Positions 14,301 to 27,625 are shown, numbered from the stretch's first letter. The stretch is 64,000 nucleotides of DNA from Niebla homalea (GCA_019925105.1 JAHGAU010000018.1:248001-312000); one strand, 5' to 3'. A program made the numbers and translations. Notes: generated from the letters alone by a model not told the origin.

Positions 14301-17184
14301 AAAAAGAAAAAGAGAAAATTATTAAGAAAATTAAGTAAATATATTTTCGGTTTATAATATATAATTTAACGGTTTTACTTTATAATATTTAAAAGTTAAT
14401 AAAGTATAATAAAGAATAAAGTGGGAAATTAAAGCTTATCCTTAAATTCTTACCCTTTAAAAGACCCGATAATATATTAATTAATACCTTTAACGGTAAA
14501 ATCGAAGCCTTTTAAAAGCATTTTTCCCCCTTTATTAAAAGTTAACTTAAACGATATCAATAACGTTATATATCCCGATCCCGTATTAATAAATAAGGTA
14601 ATAATATAAAATATAATAATTAAGGTAATTAATAAATTAAAAAAAAATAAAGCTTTAAAATTAAATAAAATCCTTAATAGATTTTTATTAATAATAATAT
14701 TACCGTTTAAAAAGGTTTTTACCTACCTCTTTTAAGTATATTTTAACGTTAACTATTATTTACGTAAGTTTAAGGAAATAAAAACGATTATCCTTAAAAA
14801 GTTTATTAAACTAAATTACTTTAAAGTAAAATCTTATAAACTTATTATATTCTTTTATACGTTAAAAAAGGCTTTAAAAACGGTAATAATGAAAATCCTT
14901 AATAATTATATAAAGAATTACAGACTTTTCTTTAATTAATAAATAAAAATAAAAAGAAATCAATTAATAAAAATAGCCCTTAAAGGATTAATCGACGGCG
15001 TATATACGGTATAAGGTTACGGGAAAAAGTATATTATAAGTCTTCTTTCTTTTAATATTATAAATACCTTTAATAAAGTAAATTATTAAATATTATTATA
15101 TAACTTAAGGAAGAAAAAAATATTATTTTTCTTAATTAAATAAATAAAAAGTTTCTTAAGTAATTAAGTTATATTAATTAATTTAAGATAAAAAATAAAC
15201 CCAATAAAGCCTATTATAATAAGGATTCTTTAAGGATTGTTTATTTCCTTTATATTATTTTTATTTTTTAACGGTTTATTAATTAAAAAGCTTATTAAGT
15301 TAAAATAAAAGGTTTAAATTAAAAACTTTATTAATAACGTTTACCTTTTAACCTATAATATATTTATATATATAAATTATCTGGAATTAAAGTAAACTTA
15401 TAAAGTTTATCTTTAATAAGCGAGAACCTATAAAACTTAATTTATATTATATAAATATAAGTTTATTTATATAATTAAAAGCCCGAAACTATATAATATA
15501 ATAATTATAATAAACTTAAGTAAAATTACGGTAAAACCGGATATTAATATTAAAGTTTTTAACCTTTAAATAAATAAGAAATTTAATTAAAAGGATTATA
15601 TAAAAAAGGTTTAAAAAAAATAACTTTATAAGAAAAAAGCTTTACTTATCTCGTTATATTAATATAAAAAGTTATATTATAAAAGACCCGGATTATTTAT
15701 TAAACCGTAATAAAGTTAATTATAATATATATTATAATTATTTAATATATATTTAAAAGTATTTTAAGATATAAAAAGAGTTTATTTAAATATTATAAAA
15801 AGTTTAAAACTGGTATTTAAAAGTAATTAACAATACTTATAAAATAACCTTTATCCCGGTATTAAAGTTTAAGGTTTTTATATTATTAATTAAAATTTCA
15901 CTAAATTAAATAATTATTTAAGTAAAATTAAAGAGATATATATATATTTAATTATAATAATAGGAAACGGGCGGATCCGTTAGAATCTTAATAAGTTTTA
16001 AGTTAAAAAGAGTAAATTAAAAACATTAATCCCTTTTCTTATTAAAATAAAGTAAAAATAAATTAAGAAGAAAGTTAATTTTACCAATATTCCGGAGGTT
16101 AATTTAAACGTATATAAATTCCCGTTAAATATAAAAAGGCTGAAATTAAAGGGATTTAAAAAGCGAAAATTATAATAATTATTTTATAAGTTATAATAAA
16201 GTAAATTAAGCGTTAACGGAAATATAAAGATTTTATATTTTAAAGTTATTATTATTTAACTTTTAATAATAAAAAGATTATTAATAAGTATTTTTATTAT
16301 TATAATATTATAAAGAAAAATAATAACGTATTAATAATTTAACTCCGGACGGATAAAAACGGTTTAATTTACTTCCTATTTATTATATATACCGGAAATC
16401 GGATAAACGCCGGATATAAATATAAATAAAGAAAGTAAAATACTATATATATTTTTATTTCTTATTTTTTATTTATAAAGATTAAGTTAAAACTTATTAT
16501 AAAAGTTAATATTTATAATTACCGTTAAATATTATTTATAAAATAAAATATCCGGGTAATTATTAAATTTATAATATTTACCGGATTATTATTATAGTTT
16601 AATTTTATTATAAAGATAAATAAAATTATTAAAAATTTTATAAAGAAAATTTATTATTAATAAAAAAAAAAAAAAAAAAAGAGAAACGGAAACCGATTAC
16701 GTTAATTATATAAACCAGAAAGCATCTTTTATAGCCGTAAAAATATAATAATAAACGTTTATTAAAAGTCTTTAAAAGAATTAATAGTAATAATAATATA
16801 AGAAAAATATATATTAAGTATATAAATATTAATAAAAATATTTAAAGGCATTATATAAAGTTAAAATAATATAAATATATAAAGAAATAAAAAAGTAATA
16901 AGTTTAAGGGTAATTTTTATAAGGATATAATTATAATATTATAAATTTTCTTAAGAAAATTAAAATATAAAAAGTATATAAATAAATTATTATTTTCTAG
17001 ACGATTATTAATATCCTTTACTTTAAAAAATAAAGGGTAAAAATTTAATAAATACCGGTTTTTACTTTAACGTTATAAATATCAGGTTTTTACGGTTATT
17101 AATAAGGCTGAAAAACCGCGTATTAAGGAACGCCGGAATTAACTTAATTAAATCCGTAATATAAATTTATTAATTAATTAATCA
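11369..17184 (+). mobile_element. Tad-like LINE, copy B, RIP-mutated
   Basis: The plus-strand copy in which domains are easiest to read. An APE-type endonuclease lies about 13640-13990: ILKDFNLYYY (family LGDFNLHH), IINYVKSDDLL, KITINLIFN (family TIDLVF), and YNSDYIPI (family SDHLPI). Reverse transcriptase lies about 14700-15500: a PQG-S-SPILFLFFN-type motif at 15215-15275 and a VDD-type motif near 15330-15360. ORF1 should occupy roughly 11.6-13.0 kb but is not recognisable. The 5' end has the conserved GGCGACGAACAAAGGGACC block (11382-11400). The 3' tail is (TCAA)n, mostly mutated to TTAA. The 13-bp target duplication ATAATAATATTCT is at 11356-11368 and 17185-17197. Clade assignment to Tad is by motif resemblance. 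Confidence 0.9.
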
Positions 17185-17229
17185 ATAATAATATTCTTAT
17201 AAAACGGGTTATTATTCGCTTTAATATTA
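17185..17229. repeat. 126-bp satellite, 45-bp remnant between two LINEs
   Basis: Satellite sequence carrying the second copy of the LINE B duplication (17185-17197) and the first copy of the LINE C duplication (17216-17229, TCGCTTTAATATTA). Its position inside the 126-bp unit is exactly that expected when LINE B is removed. Confidence 0.88.
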
Positions 17230-20200
17230 ATTAATTAATTGATTTATACTACGGATCTAATTAAGTTAATTCCGGCGTTCTTTAATATACGGTTTTTTAA
17301 CCTTATTAATAACCGTAAAAACCTAATACTTATAATATTAAAATAAAAACCGACGTTTATTAAGTTTTTACCCTTTATCTTTTAAGGTAAAAAATATTAA
17401 TAACCGTTTAGAAAATAATAATTTATTTATATACTTCTTATATTTTAATTTTTCTATAAAAATTAATAATATTATAATTTTATTTTTATAAAGGTTATTT
17501 TTAAGTTTATTATTTTTCCGTTCCTTTATATATTTATATTACCTTAACCTTATATAACGTTTTTAAATATTTTTATTAATATTTATACGTTTAATATATA
17601 TTCTTTTTATATTATTATTATTATTAATTCCTTTAAAGACTTTTAATAAATATTTAATATTATATTTTTATAATTATAAAAAATACTTTTTAATTTATAT
17701 AATTAACGTAACCGGTTTCCGCTTTTCTTTTTTTCTTTAATTAATAACGGGACTTCTTTATAAAGTCTTTAATAACTTTATTTATCTTTATAATAAAACT
17801 AAATTATAATAGTAATCCGGTAGATATTATAAACTTAATAATTACCCGGATATTTTATTTTATAAATAATATTTAACGGTAATTATAAGTATTAACTTTT
17901 ATAATAAGTTTTAATTTAATTTTTATAAATAAGGAATAAAAAATAAAAATATATATAATATTTTACTTTCTTTATTTATATTTATATCCGGTATTTATTT
18001 AATTTCCGGTATATATAATAAATAGGAAATAAGTTAAACCGTTTTTACTTATTTAAAGTTAAATTATTAATACGTTATTATCCTTTTTTATAATATTATA
18101 ACGGCAGAAATACTTATTAATAATCTTTTTATCGTTAAGAATTAAATAATAACGATTTTAAAGTATAAAATCGTTATATTTCCGTTAACGTTTAATTTAT
18201 TTTATTATAACTTATAAAATAATTATTATAATTTTCGCTTTTTAAATCCTTTTAATTTTAATCTTTTTTACGCTTAATAAGAATTTATACGCGTTTAAAT
18301 TAACCTTTAAAATATTAATAAAATTAACTTTTTCTTAACTTATTTTTATTTTATTTTAATAAGAAAAGGGATAAGTATCTTTAATTTACTCTTTTTAATT
18401 TAAGGTTTATTAAGATTTTAACGGATCCGCCTGTTTCCTATTATTATAATTAAATATATATATCTTTTTAACCTTATTTAAGCAATTATTTAATTTAATA
18501 AGATTTTAATTAATAATATAAAGATCTTAAACTTTAATATCGGAATAAAAATTACTTTATAAGTATTATTAATTATTTTTAAATACCGGTTCTGGATTTT
18601 CTATAATATCTTAATAAGCTCCTTTTTATATCTTAGAGTACCTTTAAGTATATATTAAATAATTATAACGTATATTATAACTGGCTTTATTATAGCCTAA
18701 TAAATAATCCGGGCCTTTTATAATATAACTTTTTATATTAATATAATAAAATAAATAAGGCTTTTTTTCCTATAAAGTTATTTTTTTTAAATTTTTCTTA
18801 TATAATTTTTTTAATTAAACTTTTTATTTACTTAAAGGTTAAAGACTTTAATATTAATATTTAACTTTATTATAATTTTACTTAAGTTTATTATAATTAT
18901 TATATTGTATAGCTTTAAACTTTTAATTATATAAATAAGCTTATATTTATATAATATAAATTAAACCTTATAAATTCTCGTTTATTAAAGATAAACTTTA
19001 TAAGTTTATTTTAATTCCAGATAGTTTATATATATAAAAATATTATAGGTTAAAAGGTAAACGTCGTTAATAAAGTTTTTAACTTAAACCTTTTATTTTA
19101 ACTTAATAAGCTTTTTAATTAATAAATTATTAAAAAATAAAAATAATATAAAAGAAATAAGCGATTTTTAAGGAATCCTTATTATAACGGGCTTTATTAA
19201 GCTTATTTTTTATTTTAAGTTAATTAACGTAACTTAATTATTTAAGAAATTCTTTATTTACTTAATTAAGAAAAATAATATCCCTTTTTTTTTAACTTAT
19301 ATAATAATTTTTAATAATTTATTTTATTAAAGGTACTTATAATATTAAAAGAAAGAAAACTTATAATATACCTTTTCCCGTAATTTTATACCGTATATAC
19401 GTTATCGATTAATTTTTTAAAAATTATTTTTATTAATTAACTTCTCCTTATTCTTATTTATTAATCGGGAAAAAGTCCGTAATTCTTTATATAATTATTA
19501 AGGATCTTTATTATTATTATTTTTAAAGCTTTCTTTAGTGTATAAAGGAATATAATAAGTTTATAAGACTTTACCTTAAAGTAATCCGGCTTAATAAGCT
19601 TTTTAAGGATAATTATCTTTAATTCCTTAAATTTATATAAGTAATAACCGACGTTAAAATATACTTAAAAAAAGTAAATAAAAACCCTTTTAAATAGTAA
19701 TATTATTATTAATAAGAATTTATGAAGGATTTTATTTGGTCTTAAGGCTTTATCCTTCTTTAATTTATTAATCGCCTTAATTATTATATCTTATATTATT
19801 ACCTTATTTATTAATACGGGATTAAAGTATATAACGTTATTAATATCGTTTAAATTAATTTTTAATAAAAAGGGGAAAAATACTCCTTTAAGGGCCTTAA
19901 TTTTACCGTTAAAGGTATTAATTAATATATTATTAAATTTCTTAAGGAATAGGAATTTAAAAATAAACTTTAATTTCCTATTCTGTTTTTTATTATATTT
20001 TATTAATTTTTAAATATTATAAAATAAGATTATTAAATTATATATCGTAAATTAAAAGTATATTTACTTAACCTTTTTAACAATCTTTTTTTTCCTTTTA
20101 AATAACCTTTAATTAATTAAGTATCTTTTAATTCTTATATTTAAAAGTTTATTTTATTAATTTTTTCATCTTTATAATTACGGTTATATACCCTTTATTT

Positions 20201-23038
20201 TAATAAATTTTAGCTCTTTAAGAGGGTTTTATTATTAAGATTATTTTATTGATTATTTTATTTAATACTTTTATTATATATTTTATAAAAAGGTTAATCC
20301 GGTCTTTATTATTTAATTAAAGGAGGTCCGTAAATTATATTACCGTTTCTTCCGTTTTTATATAAACCTCTGTTATTTTAACCGTTTTTTATACCTTCCT
20401 TACCGGTAATAATAAGGTTATATTAACGGTTTAATTTAAGGTTATTTATATTGGTATATAATTTAAGCTATATTTTAAGTTTTTTTACGGCTTATACGTT
20501 ATAATTATACCGGTAACCCCTTTCTGTATTAAAGGTTAAATTAATCGTTATTTTAAACTTATAATTCTTTTACGTAATAGTTCCTTATAATATTAATAAT
20601 AAAAGGTTAACTTAAGCGGTAACTATTAATAGGTTATCCGATTTAACGTAATTTATTATACGTTCTTCCTTATTTTATATATAATAATATAAATTAAAAT
20701 CTTTAAGTAATATATACTTATTTAAAGTAATTAAGATTTTTTTAAATAATAATATTGTAAATAATCCCTTTTTATTAATTAACGGTAAATTATATATATT
20801 ATAAATATTAAGGTCGCCCTTTAAGTCCTTTTCTTTTATAATATGGAGTATATAAAGGTTTTTACCGTAATAAATAATATCTTAAATATTTACGTTAAGC
20901 CACTTATTTATAAAGAAATATATTTTGATTATCTTATTTTCCTTAAAGGTTAAGTAAAATTTTTTTCTTTAAGTTAATAAACGAGTATATATATAGGTTA
21001 TACGGTAATTCCTATATTGCTATAATATTAATATTTTTAACTTTTTTAAACTTAAATATCAATATTATTATTTTAATTCCTTTATTATGGACGTTATATT
21101 ATATTATTTTTAAAAGTATTAATATATTATATATTAACCTTTATAAAAACTCTTTTATTTATATCCGTTTAAGTTACGGACTTCTTATTAAAGTTAAATA
21201 TCTTTTAATTTAATACTTTCCTGGTTATTATTAAAAATATAAAACGGCCGGCTTTTAAGGTTAAGATTATAAAAAACTTCCTTTTTTTTTTACTTTATTT
21301 ATTACCGTTATTTACCTTTTATTATTTAATTAATTAAGTTTACGTTTTAAGGCTTTTTTAATTAATCCGTTAAACCAGTTCCGTACGTATTATACCGTTG
21401 GATTTTTATGGTTATCCGGGTTTCTTTACGTTTAATTTCTTTAATTCTTATTATATATTTAGAATCTTATGTTAAATATCCTTCTTTATTATATATAACG
21501 TATTTAAACGCGTTTTTTATAAGTTTTTTAATTATTAACTTTATATACTTATAGGTATTATAATTTTTAACGTAAACTATATATTTTATAATATTAAAAT
21601 ACCTTATAATAATATATTTATAACTTTAATATTTAAAATATTAATAAATATCCGCCGTTTTATTTTATAATTAAATTATTTTAAGTAATTCCCCTTTAAT
21701 AATCTTTTTATTTAAAACGTTATTATATATTTTTATTAACGTTATACTTAATATAACGGTAGAATACCTTTTTATACGTTTTAAGGAATTAAGTTTTTTT
21801 ATTATTGGAGGAAGCCTATAATTAATAATTTTAAACTTTAAATAAAAAACTATATTTTCTTTTTTTATATTTTTTAATGTAATTTCTTTTTCGGTTTTTA
21901 TAAAATATAATAAGTATATCCTATTTATTTTAATAGTAAATAATTACCTTAAAACCTTAACCGATTTAAACTTTCCTTTATTAATTTAAACCTTAAATTT
22001 CTTTAAGCTTTTTTTTTATTTTTAATAATATTATATTAAAGAAAATATCCTTATTTTATAGCTTATATACCGTAATAATTTATTCTATTAATAATTCCGT
22101 TATTACTTTAAAAGCCTTTATTAATTATAATAAATTTACTTCCGTAATTATATTTTTTTCTTTATCGTTAAATAGACAGACCGTTATTATCCTTATTTTC
22201 TTTAATATAATTATTCTTTCCTCCGTTATCCTTTTATTCTTTATTATAGGTACCTTTTTTATTACTTTTATCGTTTAACTTTTTTTCATTTAAAAGGTTA
22301 TTGCCTTTATATCCTCATTTTATACCCTTAACCTTAAGCTGCCGTTTTTATCCTTTATTAACGTTTTTACTTCCGCCTTTTAAAAGCTTTATAAATACTC
22401 CGTTTCCTTTAACTTTATTTTTATTTTTATATAAAAGTTTTTTACGTTTTTTAATTTAATTTATAATATTAATTAGGTTTTTAACGTAATATCTTTCCAT
22501 TTTACCGTAAAGAGTCTTTTTAAAGCCTTTATTATTTCCTTTACTGCCTTTTTGCCCTCTTTTATCGGGCGACGTATTATTTCCGTTTTTTATTTTTAAT
22601 CCCTTAAAATCCCGTCTTTTTTATTAGCTTTATTTCCTTTTTATATATCCTTAATAATATTTTTATTATAATTTTCCTGCTTTTTCCCCCCGTTTATACC
22701 CTTTATTATTAATATTATACCGGCCTTCTTACCCCTTTATTTACCTATTACCTTTATACTATTATTACGTATTTTACGTGCTTTAATACGTATATTTTAT
22801 TGACCTTAATTCCCTTATTTATTTTAAGCGTTATCCGGTTTATTATTATTATATTACCCGTATACCTCGTTATTATTTTTATTAATATAGGTTATTTACC
22901 CGTTTACCATTTTGTTCTTAACCATTATGCCACTTTTATTTATCGCACTTAATATACTCCCCTTACTATTACTAGAGCTATATATATACGTATCGTTTTG
23001 GACCTCTGGGGTCCCTTTGTTCGTCGCCATTTTCATCC
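17230..23038 (-). mobile_element. Tad-like LINE, copy C, RIP-mutated
   Basis: Third LINE copy, read on minus, with its 5' end at 23038 and its (TCAA)n-derived tail at about 17230-17240. A 14-bp duplication, TCGCTTTAATATTA, flanks it (17216-17229 and 23039-23052). It is colinear with copies A and B: shared 3' block from about 17240 (TTTATACTACGGATCTA), RT PQG-type motif near 19150-19200 on minus, and 5' block TTTGTTCGTCGCCAT near 23016-23030. No open frame remains. B and C lie tail to tail, A and B head to head. Confidence 0.9.
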
Positions 23039-23240
23039 TCGCTTTAATATTATATAATTAAATTATCCAATTATAGAACCTGATAGTAAGTTAAGAAATA
23101 TAAAAGCTTAAAAGATATATTAATTAAGTTATTATAATAATATTCTTATAAAACGCTTTATTACTCGCTTTAATATTATATAATCGGATTATCCGACTAT
23201 AGAACCTAATAATAAATTAAGAAGTATAAAAGTTTAAAGA
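23039..23240. repeat. 126-bp satellite array, segment 3 and right edge
   Basis: The satellite resumes in phase after LINE C, with unit landmarks at 23108 and 23234. The array then breaks off into unrelated AT-rich DNA just after 23240. Without the three LINEs the whole array would be about 1.2 kb. Confidence 0.9.
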
Positions 23241-24286
23241 TTTAAAATATATTAAAATGCTTAATTTTATGAACGATAATAAGATTCTATATATTAATAT
23301 TAAAATTATAAATATTAAAAAAATCTTATTTTTATTTTAATAATTAAATTTTCTTTAAATTAAATATTAATTATAAAAGATAATTAAATTTAATAAAATA
23401 AATATAATTTTCTTTAACTTCTATAAGAGTATCGGAGCAGTTTTTTAACTTTTTATAATAATACTTTTATAATTAATTTATATTTAAGTTAAATTAATAT
23501 CTTAAAAATTATATATTTTTAAGATAATTTTATCTTATAATCGGACCGTCTTATTAATTAATATAAAAATAAGAAGTTAATTATTAAAAGAAAAAACTAT
23601 TATATTAACCCTTACTTATATCAACCTTAAGCGTTTATAATAATAACTTTAAGTTTTTTACTTTATTGGTAATCTATATATTTAATTTATTATTTCCTTT
23701 TAAAATAATTATAAAATTAAGGTTTATTATAGAATAAATATTAATATTAAGTAATAAGTTTATAAAGGTATTTTATTAATAATTTATCGGTTATATAATA
23801 TAACTTATTATATATTATAAATTAAAATATATAGCTTTAAATTTCTATTAAGCTTATAAAGCGATTTAATTAATATTTAACTTATAGTTTATGTATTTAT
23901 TAAATTACTTATTATTATTAAAGTCTATAATATCATTATTATTAACTTTATCGGAAACGCTTCCGATTAAATATAAAGTTACGTAATATATCTTTTACCT
24001 CCGGAACGTAAATTTATTAATCCGTAATCGCTTAAAAACTTTTATGGTTCACAGTAACCTTAAAAATACTTTTATCGTAAGTATCTCTGTTATTATTTAG
24101 AAAATTAATTTATCGTATACCTCCATTTCCGGTACGACGTTATACTAACTGGCAAAATGCATCTACAGAATATACGGCGTAGGTACATAAATCCTTTACC
24201 TGACGGTGGTCAGGCCCCGGCCAACAGATTTGCGTAGCTCACATTTAGGCTCTCGTAAATACAATAAACATGATCGTAAATCTACT
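23241..24286. other. AT-rich relic with a dispersed repeat
   Basis: RIP-like AT-rich DNA. 23940-24150 resembles 940-1150. On minus, 24000-24150 reads for about 40 codons as VTVNHKSF-AITD-IYVPEVK, which I do not recognise. From about 24150 to 24286 the DNA is of normal composition, with CA and TG present, but no gene was found. Confidence 0.45.
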
Positions 24287-24473
24287 CCGGGAAGCGGGTC
24301 GGGATATATCCTATGGGATAAGGACGTAATAAGGACGGGATAGGGATAGGACGGGATAAAGTGAATAGAATCCCATCCCGTATTAATACGGGATGGGACG
24401 GGATGGGATCGGGATATGCCAAGATCCCGGTGGCGGATAAGATAAGGGAAAACCTGGTTAAAACAGTGAATTT

Positions 24474-24604
24474 AGGGGTAAATTATCACAAAGATTATCC
24501 CAAATATTTTTTGGTGGTTTATCGATAACCGGAAAAACGATTACCCGGTTATCGATAAACTATTAAAAAAATATTTATATTAATCTTTATAATAATCTAC
24601 CCCT
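24474..24604. mobile_element. Fold-back MITE
   Basis: About 131 bp that is nearly a complete inverted repeat. The ends read AGGGGTAAATTAT and, inverted, AGGGGTAGATTAT. The core is a perfect 16-bp stem, GTTTATCGATAACCGG (24517-24532) and its complement (24545-24560), around a 12-base loop. Differences between the arms are mainly C-to-T type. It is too short to code and was probably mobilised by a transposase from elsewhere. Confidence 0.7.
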
Positions 24605-24606
24605 TA

Positions 24607-26521
24607 CGGAAGTCCACACTAAAAGTCCTGGAGTACGTTAAAATCTCGGTCCGGAAAAACCATTATACCGAACTTTTTTTTTGTTTTTTATTTTTTTTTT
24701 TTATAATCCGACCACTATACACGTTTTGATCGCATTGTATGTACGTTTTGATCACCATCAGTAAGGGAAAAGGGGTATGAAGTGGCCCTTAAGAGCAGGG
24801 TAAAGGCCTTATTAAAGGGTGAGTTAACTATAGTCCAAGATGCCGAACGCTTAGAGTATTAATTATAATTTAAGCCTTAAGCTTTAAGTACTTATATTTA
24901 TTAAGTATTTCCTTTTAAAAGGTCGACTTAAAGCTATAACAATAATAGAGTAAATTACCGGACTTTTAAATTAATCGATATATCGTTATAAAACCTAAAC
25001 TTCTACTTAAGGCTTTAATTTAACGGCTTTATTTTATCTTTTCTTTTTATATATTAAAGATACGGACCGGCCGGAGAAACCTATAAAAATTATATTTAAG
25101 GTTTAAAAGAAAGTATTAATTAATATATAAATAAATCAAAATATATAAAAGATAATAACAATTAAGTATAAGCTTAAAGTAAACTTATTTAAAATAACGA
25201 CTTTAAGGGTCTTTACGATAAATAAACTTTAATTTTATAAAACGATAAAAAAAACCGAGTTTTATATTTATAATAATATAAAAATAGCTTATATAAACCC
25301 TTAAATTTAAGGATTAAATATTAAAGGATTAAAAGAATATTATTTAAAATAATAAGATAAGTATAATATTAAACGTATAACGGGGTAAAGTACGGGTTTA
25401 ACGTATACCATATAAAATAAGTAAAGGGGAAATAATTATAAGACTTTAATTAATTACGGTATCTTAGGTCTTTATAAAGTCCGTTATTTAACGATAATAA
25501 ATAAAGAACTTAGAATTTATATTCTGGGGTTATTATAGTTATAATTATAAACGGCTTTATTATATTTAAGAATCTAAAACGGCCGTAAAGAAGAAAGAAT
25601 ATATTTATAATTTAAATATTCTTAACGTACGGCTTAAGCCTAAGAAACGGGTTAAGTAAGAACTTAATACTACGATGTAACGAATAGGCTTACGTAATAA
25701 AGGTGGCCCAAAACCTTAATAAAGATTTACGGCTGATACGGGCAAGGTAAAGGCCTATCCCCCCCCCCCTTGGCCTTTTATTACTAAGCTAATACCATAA
25801 AGGTGATACGCGGGGGTAAAGGTGGAATTAACTGGTATCGTTACCAGAAAAAGATCCTAAAGCTTAAACTTATCCCTTTTACTTTGGAGTATAAAAAGAC
25901 TCGGTTAAATACCGTAATATAAGAAGATAAGGTACTTATATATACGTTAAAATATTAAGCCCCTTTTTTTAAGCTATTTAACGTGGTCCGTTTACCGTAA
26001 GCGGGTAACTTACCTGATTATAACGAGATTATGTTTTATTAATTATAAATAAAACGATAAACGACTCGGTTTGGACCTTTTTGTACTTAAGCTTAAGTAA
26101 AAATAACATAACTTAAATATTAAAATAAGGAACTTATATAAGACCGTACTTAAAAGTGGATTAAATGAATACCTTATTATATCCAAGAAATTATTACCTT
26201 AAAAAATGGTAATAAGTACTATAAAGGCCGAGTAGGTAATATAATTCGGCCTTATAATTCCAAGTCATAACGGCTAAATTATGCCAGGCATAAGAAGACT
26301 TTAAGGGTTTAGTTACGTAAACGGATAAGCATAAGGTAATTGTTAGGTCCTAAATAAGCTTAAAAGGCCTTATAATCAACGTTTTGAGTATAAAAAAGGG
26401 TGATATTTAAGTATATATAGTGGAAGAATTCAAAAAAAAAAAAAAAAAAATTTGCCAAGACACCGGAAGAACCCTTAACCGAGATTTTAGCGTACTCCAG
26501 GACTTTTAGTGTGGACTTCCG
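24607..26521 (+). mobile_element. Tc1/mariner-type transposon with decayed transposase
   Basis: A 1915-bp element flanked by TA on both sides (24605-24606 and 26522-26523). It has 44-bp terminal inverted repeats (24607-24650 and 26478-26521) that differ at a single position, a C/T change. A plus-strand transposase relic can be read from about 24810 to 26330. It includes EDKV-IYTLKY (family EDNAPAH-type, a catalytic Asp), then FKLFNVVRLP, then AGNLPDYNEI (25999-26028, family GNSPDLNAIE with the next catalytic Asp), then RIPYYIQEII-LK-GN-Y. In-frame TAA and TAG codons sit where Trp or Gln are expected. A run of ten C occurs at 25759-25768. Confidence 0.87.
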
Positions 26522-26716
26522 TAATTCACCCTCACCTGCACTTTTACCTGCACCTTTATTGATTCACTTTTACCCCGCGTCTTAACGGGATCTTGGCATA
26601 TCCCGATCCCATCCCGCCGGGATAGGGATGGGATGGGATGGGATTCAGCCTTATCCCGTCCCACGCGGGATAAGATAAGTGAATCGAAAAACCGTCCCAT
26701 CCCGTCCCGCTTCCCG

Positions 26717-26888
26717 CAGTACGTGAATCTTATTATTATACTTATCTTTTTCTCGTACGCTTAATATGAACCTTAGGTCTTATAAGCCCTAAGCCCTTTA
26801 ATTCCCTAGGGTTAATAATAATTAAACAATAATAGCCCTCCTTACTACCTATTAACGTACCCGCTTTATTACGTTATCCGTTACTTTT
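26717..26888. other. Spacer
   Basis: AT-rich spacer to the right of the nested transposons. It contains a block (GTCTTATAAGCCC, then TTTAATTCCCTAGGGTT, 26779-26813) that resembles 27965-28000. No gene was seen. Confidence 0.35.
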
Positions 26889-27625
26889 ATAATTAGATCG
26901 GAAAACTTTATACTAAGAAATATTAAATTAATAAATCGGCTTTATACTTTCTATAGAAAATAGGAAAAATATAATTAAAATTGTCTTTTTATTACGATAA
27001 AAAATATATTTAATATTAAATAATTATGTTTAAAATTTAATAATTATTATTTTTAAATATTAATTTACTATTAATAATAATTTATATACGTTATATTAAC
27101 TAATTTATTAAGCTATATTACTTTAAGGAAGCCTTAACTTTAAGGGAAATTTGGAAAAATCGTAATAACTAATAAAGCTTTCTTCCCTTAAGGTTATTAA
27201 TAAGATTAAAGAGACTTTAAGTTTAATGTCTAAATACACATTATGGTGGTAATTTATAAGCTATACCATAGTATTAGACTTAGCTTTATCCCATTTATTA
27301 CTTAAGGACTTAAAGAAAGGAAGGAAATTGCCCTTTTTATATACCGGGTTTAATATTAAAGGTGCCGATCTTTTCTATAAAGGGATTAAATTATATTTAG
27401 TATTTCCGTTGAAAAACGTTTATAAACCGTAATTCTTACGGGATAAAAGTCGGCTTAAGACGATAAACTTAAGATACTATAAATCTTAATAAACTTAATA
27501 TCTTTAAACGATAAGCTTAGGACATTCAATGTCCTCGAACGATAAGCTTAAGATAGAAGTTCGGTAAATACTTGGAGGGTTTAAACACTTAAGGGGTTTA
27601 AACTCTAGGAGGGTTCAAACAATGG
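26889..27625. repeat. Diverged direct repeat, copy 1
   Basis: The first of two direct copies. 26889-27215 aligns with 28535-28845 (shared runs such as CATTAAATTAA and GAATATAATTAAAA in the better copy, and AGAGCTTTCTTCCCT near the end). A second block shares CGATAAGCTTAAGA and the GGGTTTAAAC motif. This copy is more RIP-mutated and has about 240 bp extra between the blocks (27230-27470). It could be an LTR-like or other non-coding repeat; no coding motif was seen. Confidence 0.6.

Larger units (their letters stand above)
24287..26716. mobile_element. GGGAT-rich inverted-repeat element, split by later insertions
   Basis: The outer arms are inverted relative to each other. GGGAAGCGGG at 24289-24298 matches CCCGCTTCCC at 26707-26716. 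A block GGATCGGGATATGCCAAGAT near 24407-24430 is matched, inverted, near 26590-26615. Both arms hold many GGGAT and GGGAC motifs, and the left arm has a perfect 28-bp palindrome at 24371-24398. This resembles the subterminal repeats of some hAT-type transposons, but no transposase for it is visible, so it would be non-autonomous. It is interrupted by a MITE (24474-24604) and a mariner element (24607-26521). Confidence 0.55.

Noticed and set aside
16662..16680. Poly(A) run as a LINE 3' end
   Set aside because: The run lies about 500 bp inside copy B; the true 3' end is the TCAA tail next to the target duplication.
25759..25768. Run of ten C as a regulatory or structural signal
   Set aside because: It is a single homopolymer inside the mariner transposase relic, likely slippage or sequence error.
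26506..26700. 64-codon minus frame
   Set aside because: It crosses the mariner inverted end and the GGGAT-rich arm, so it is an accident of repeats.
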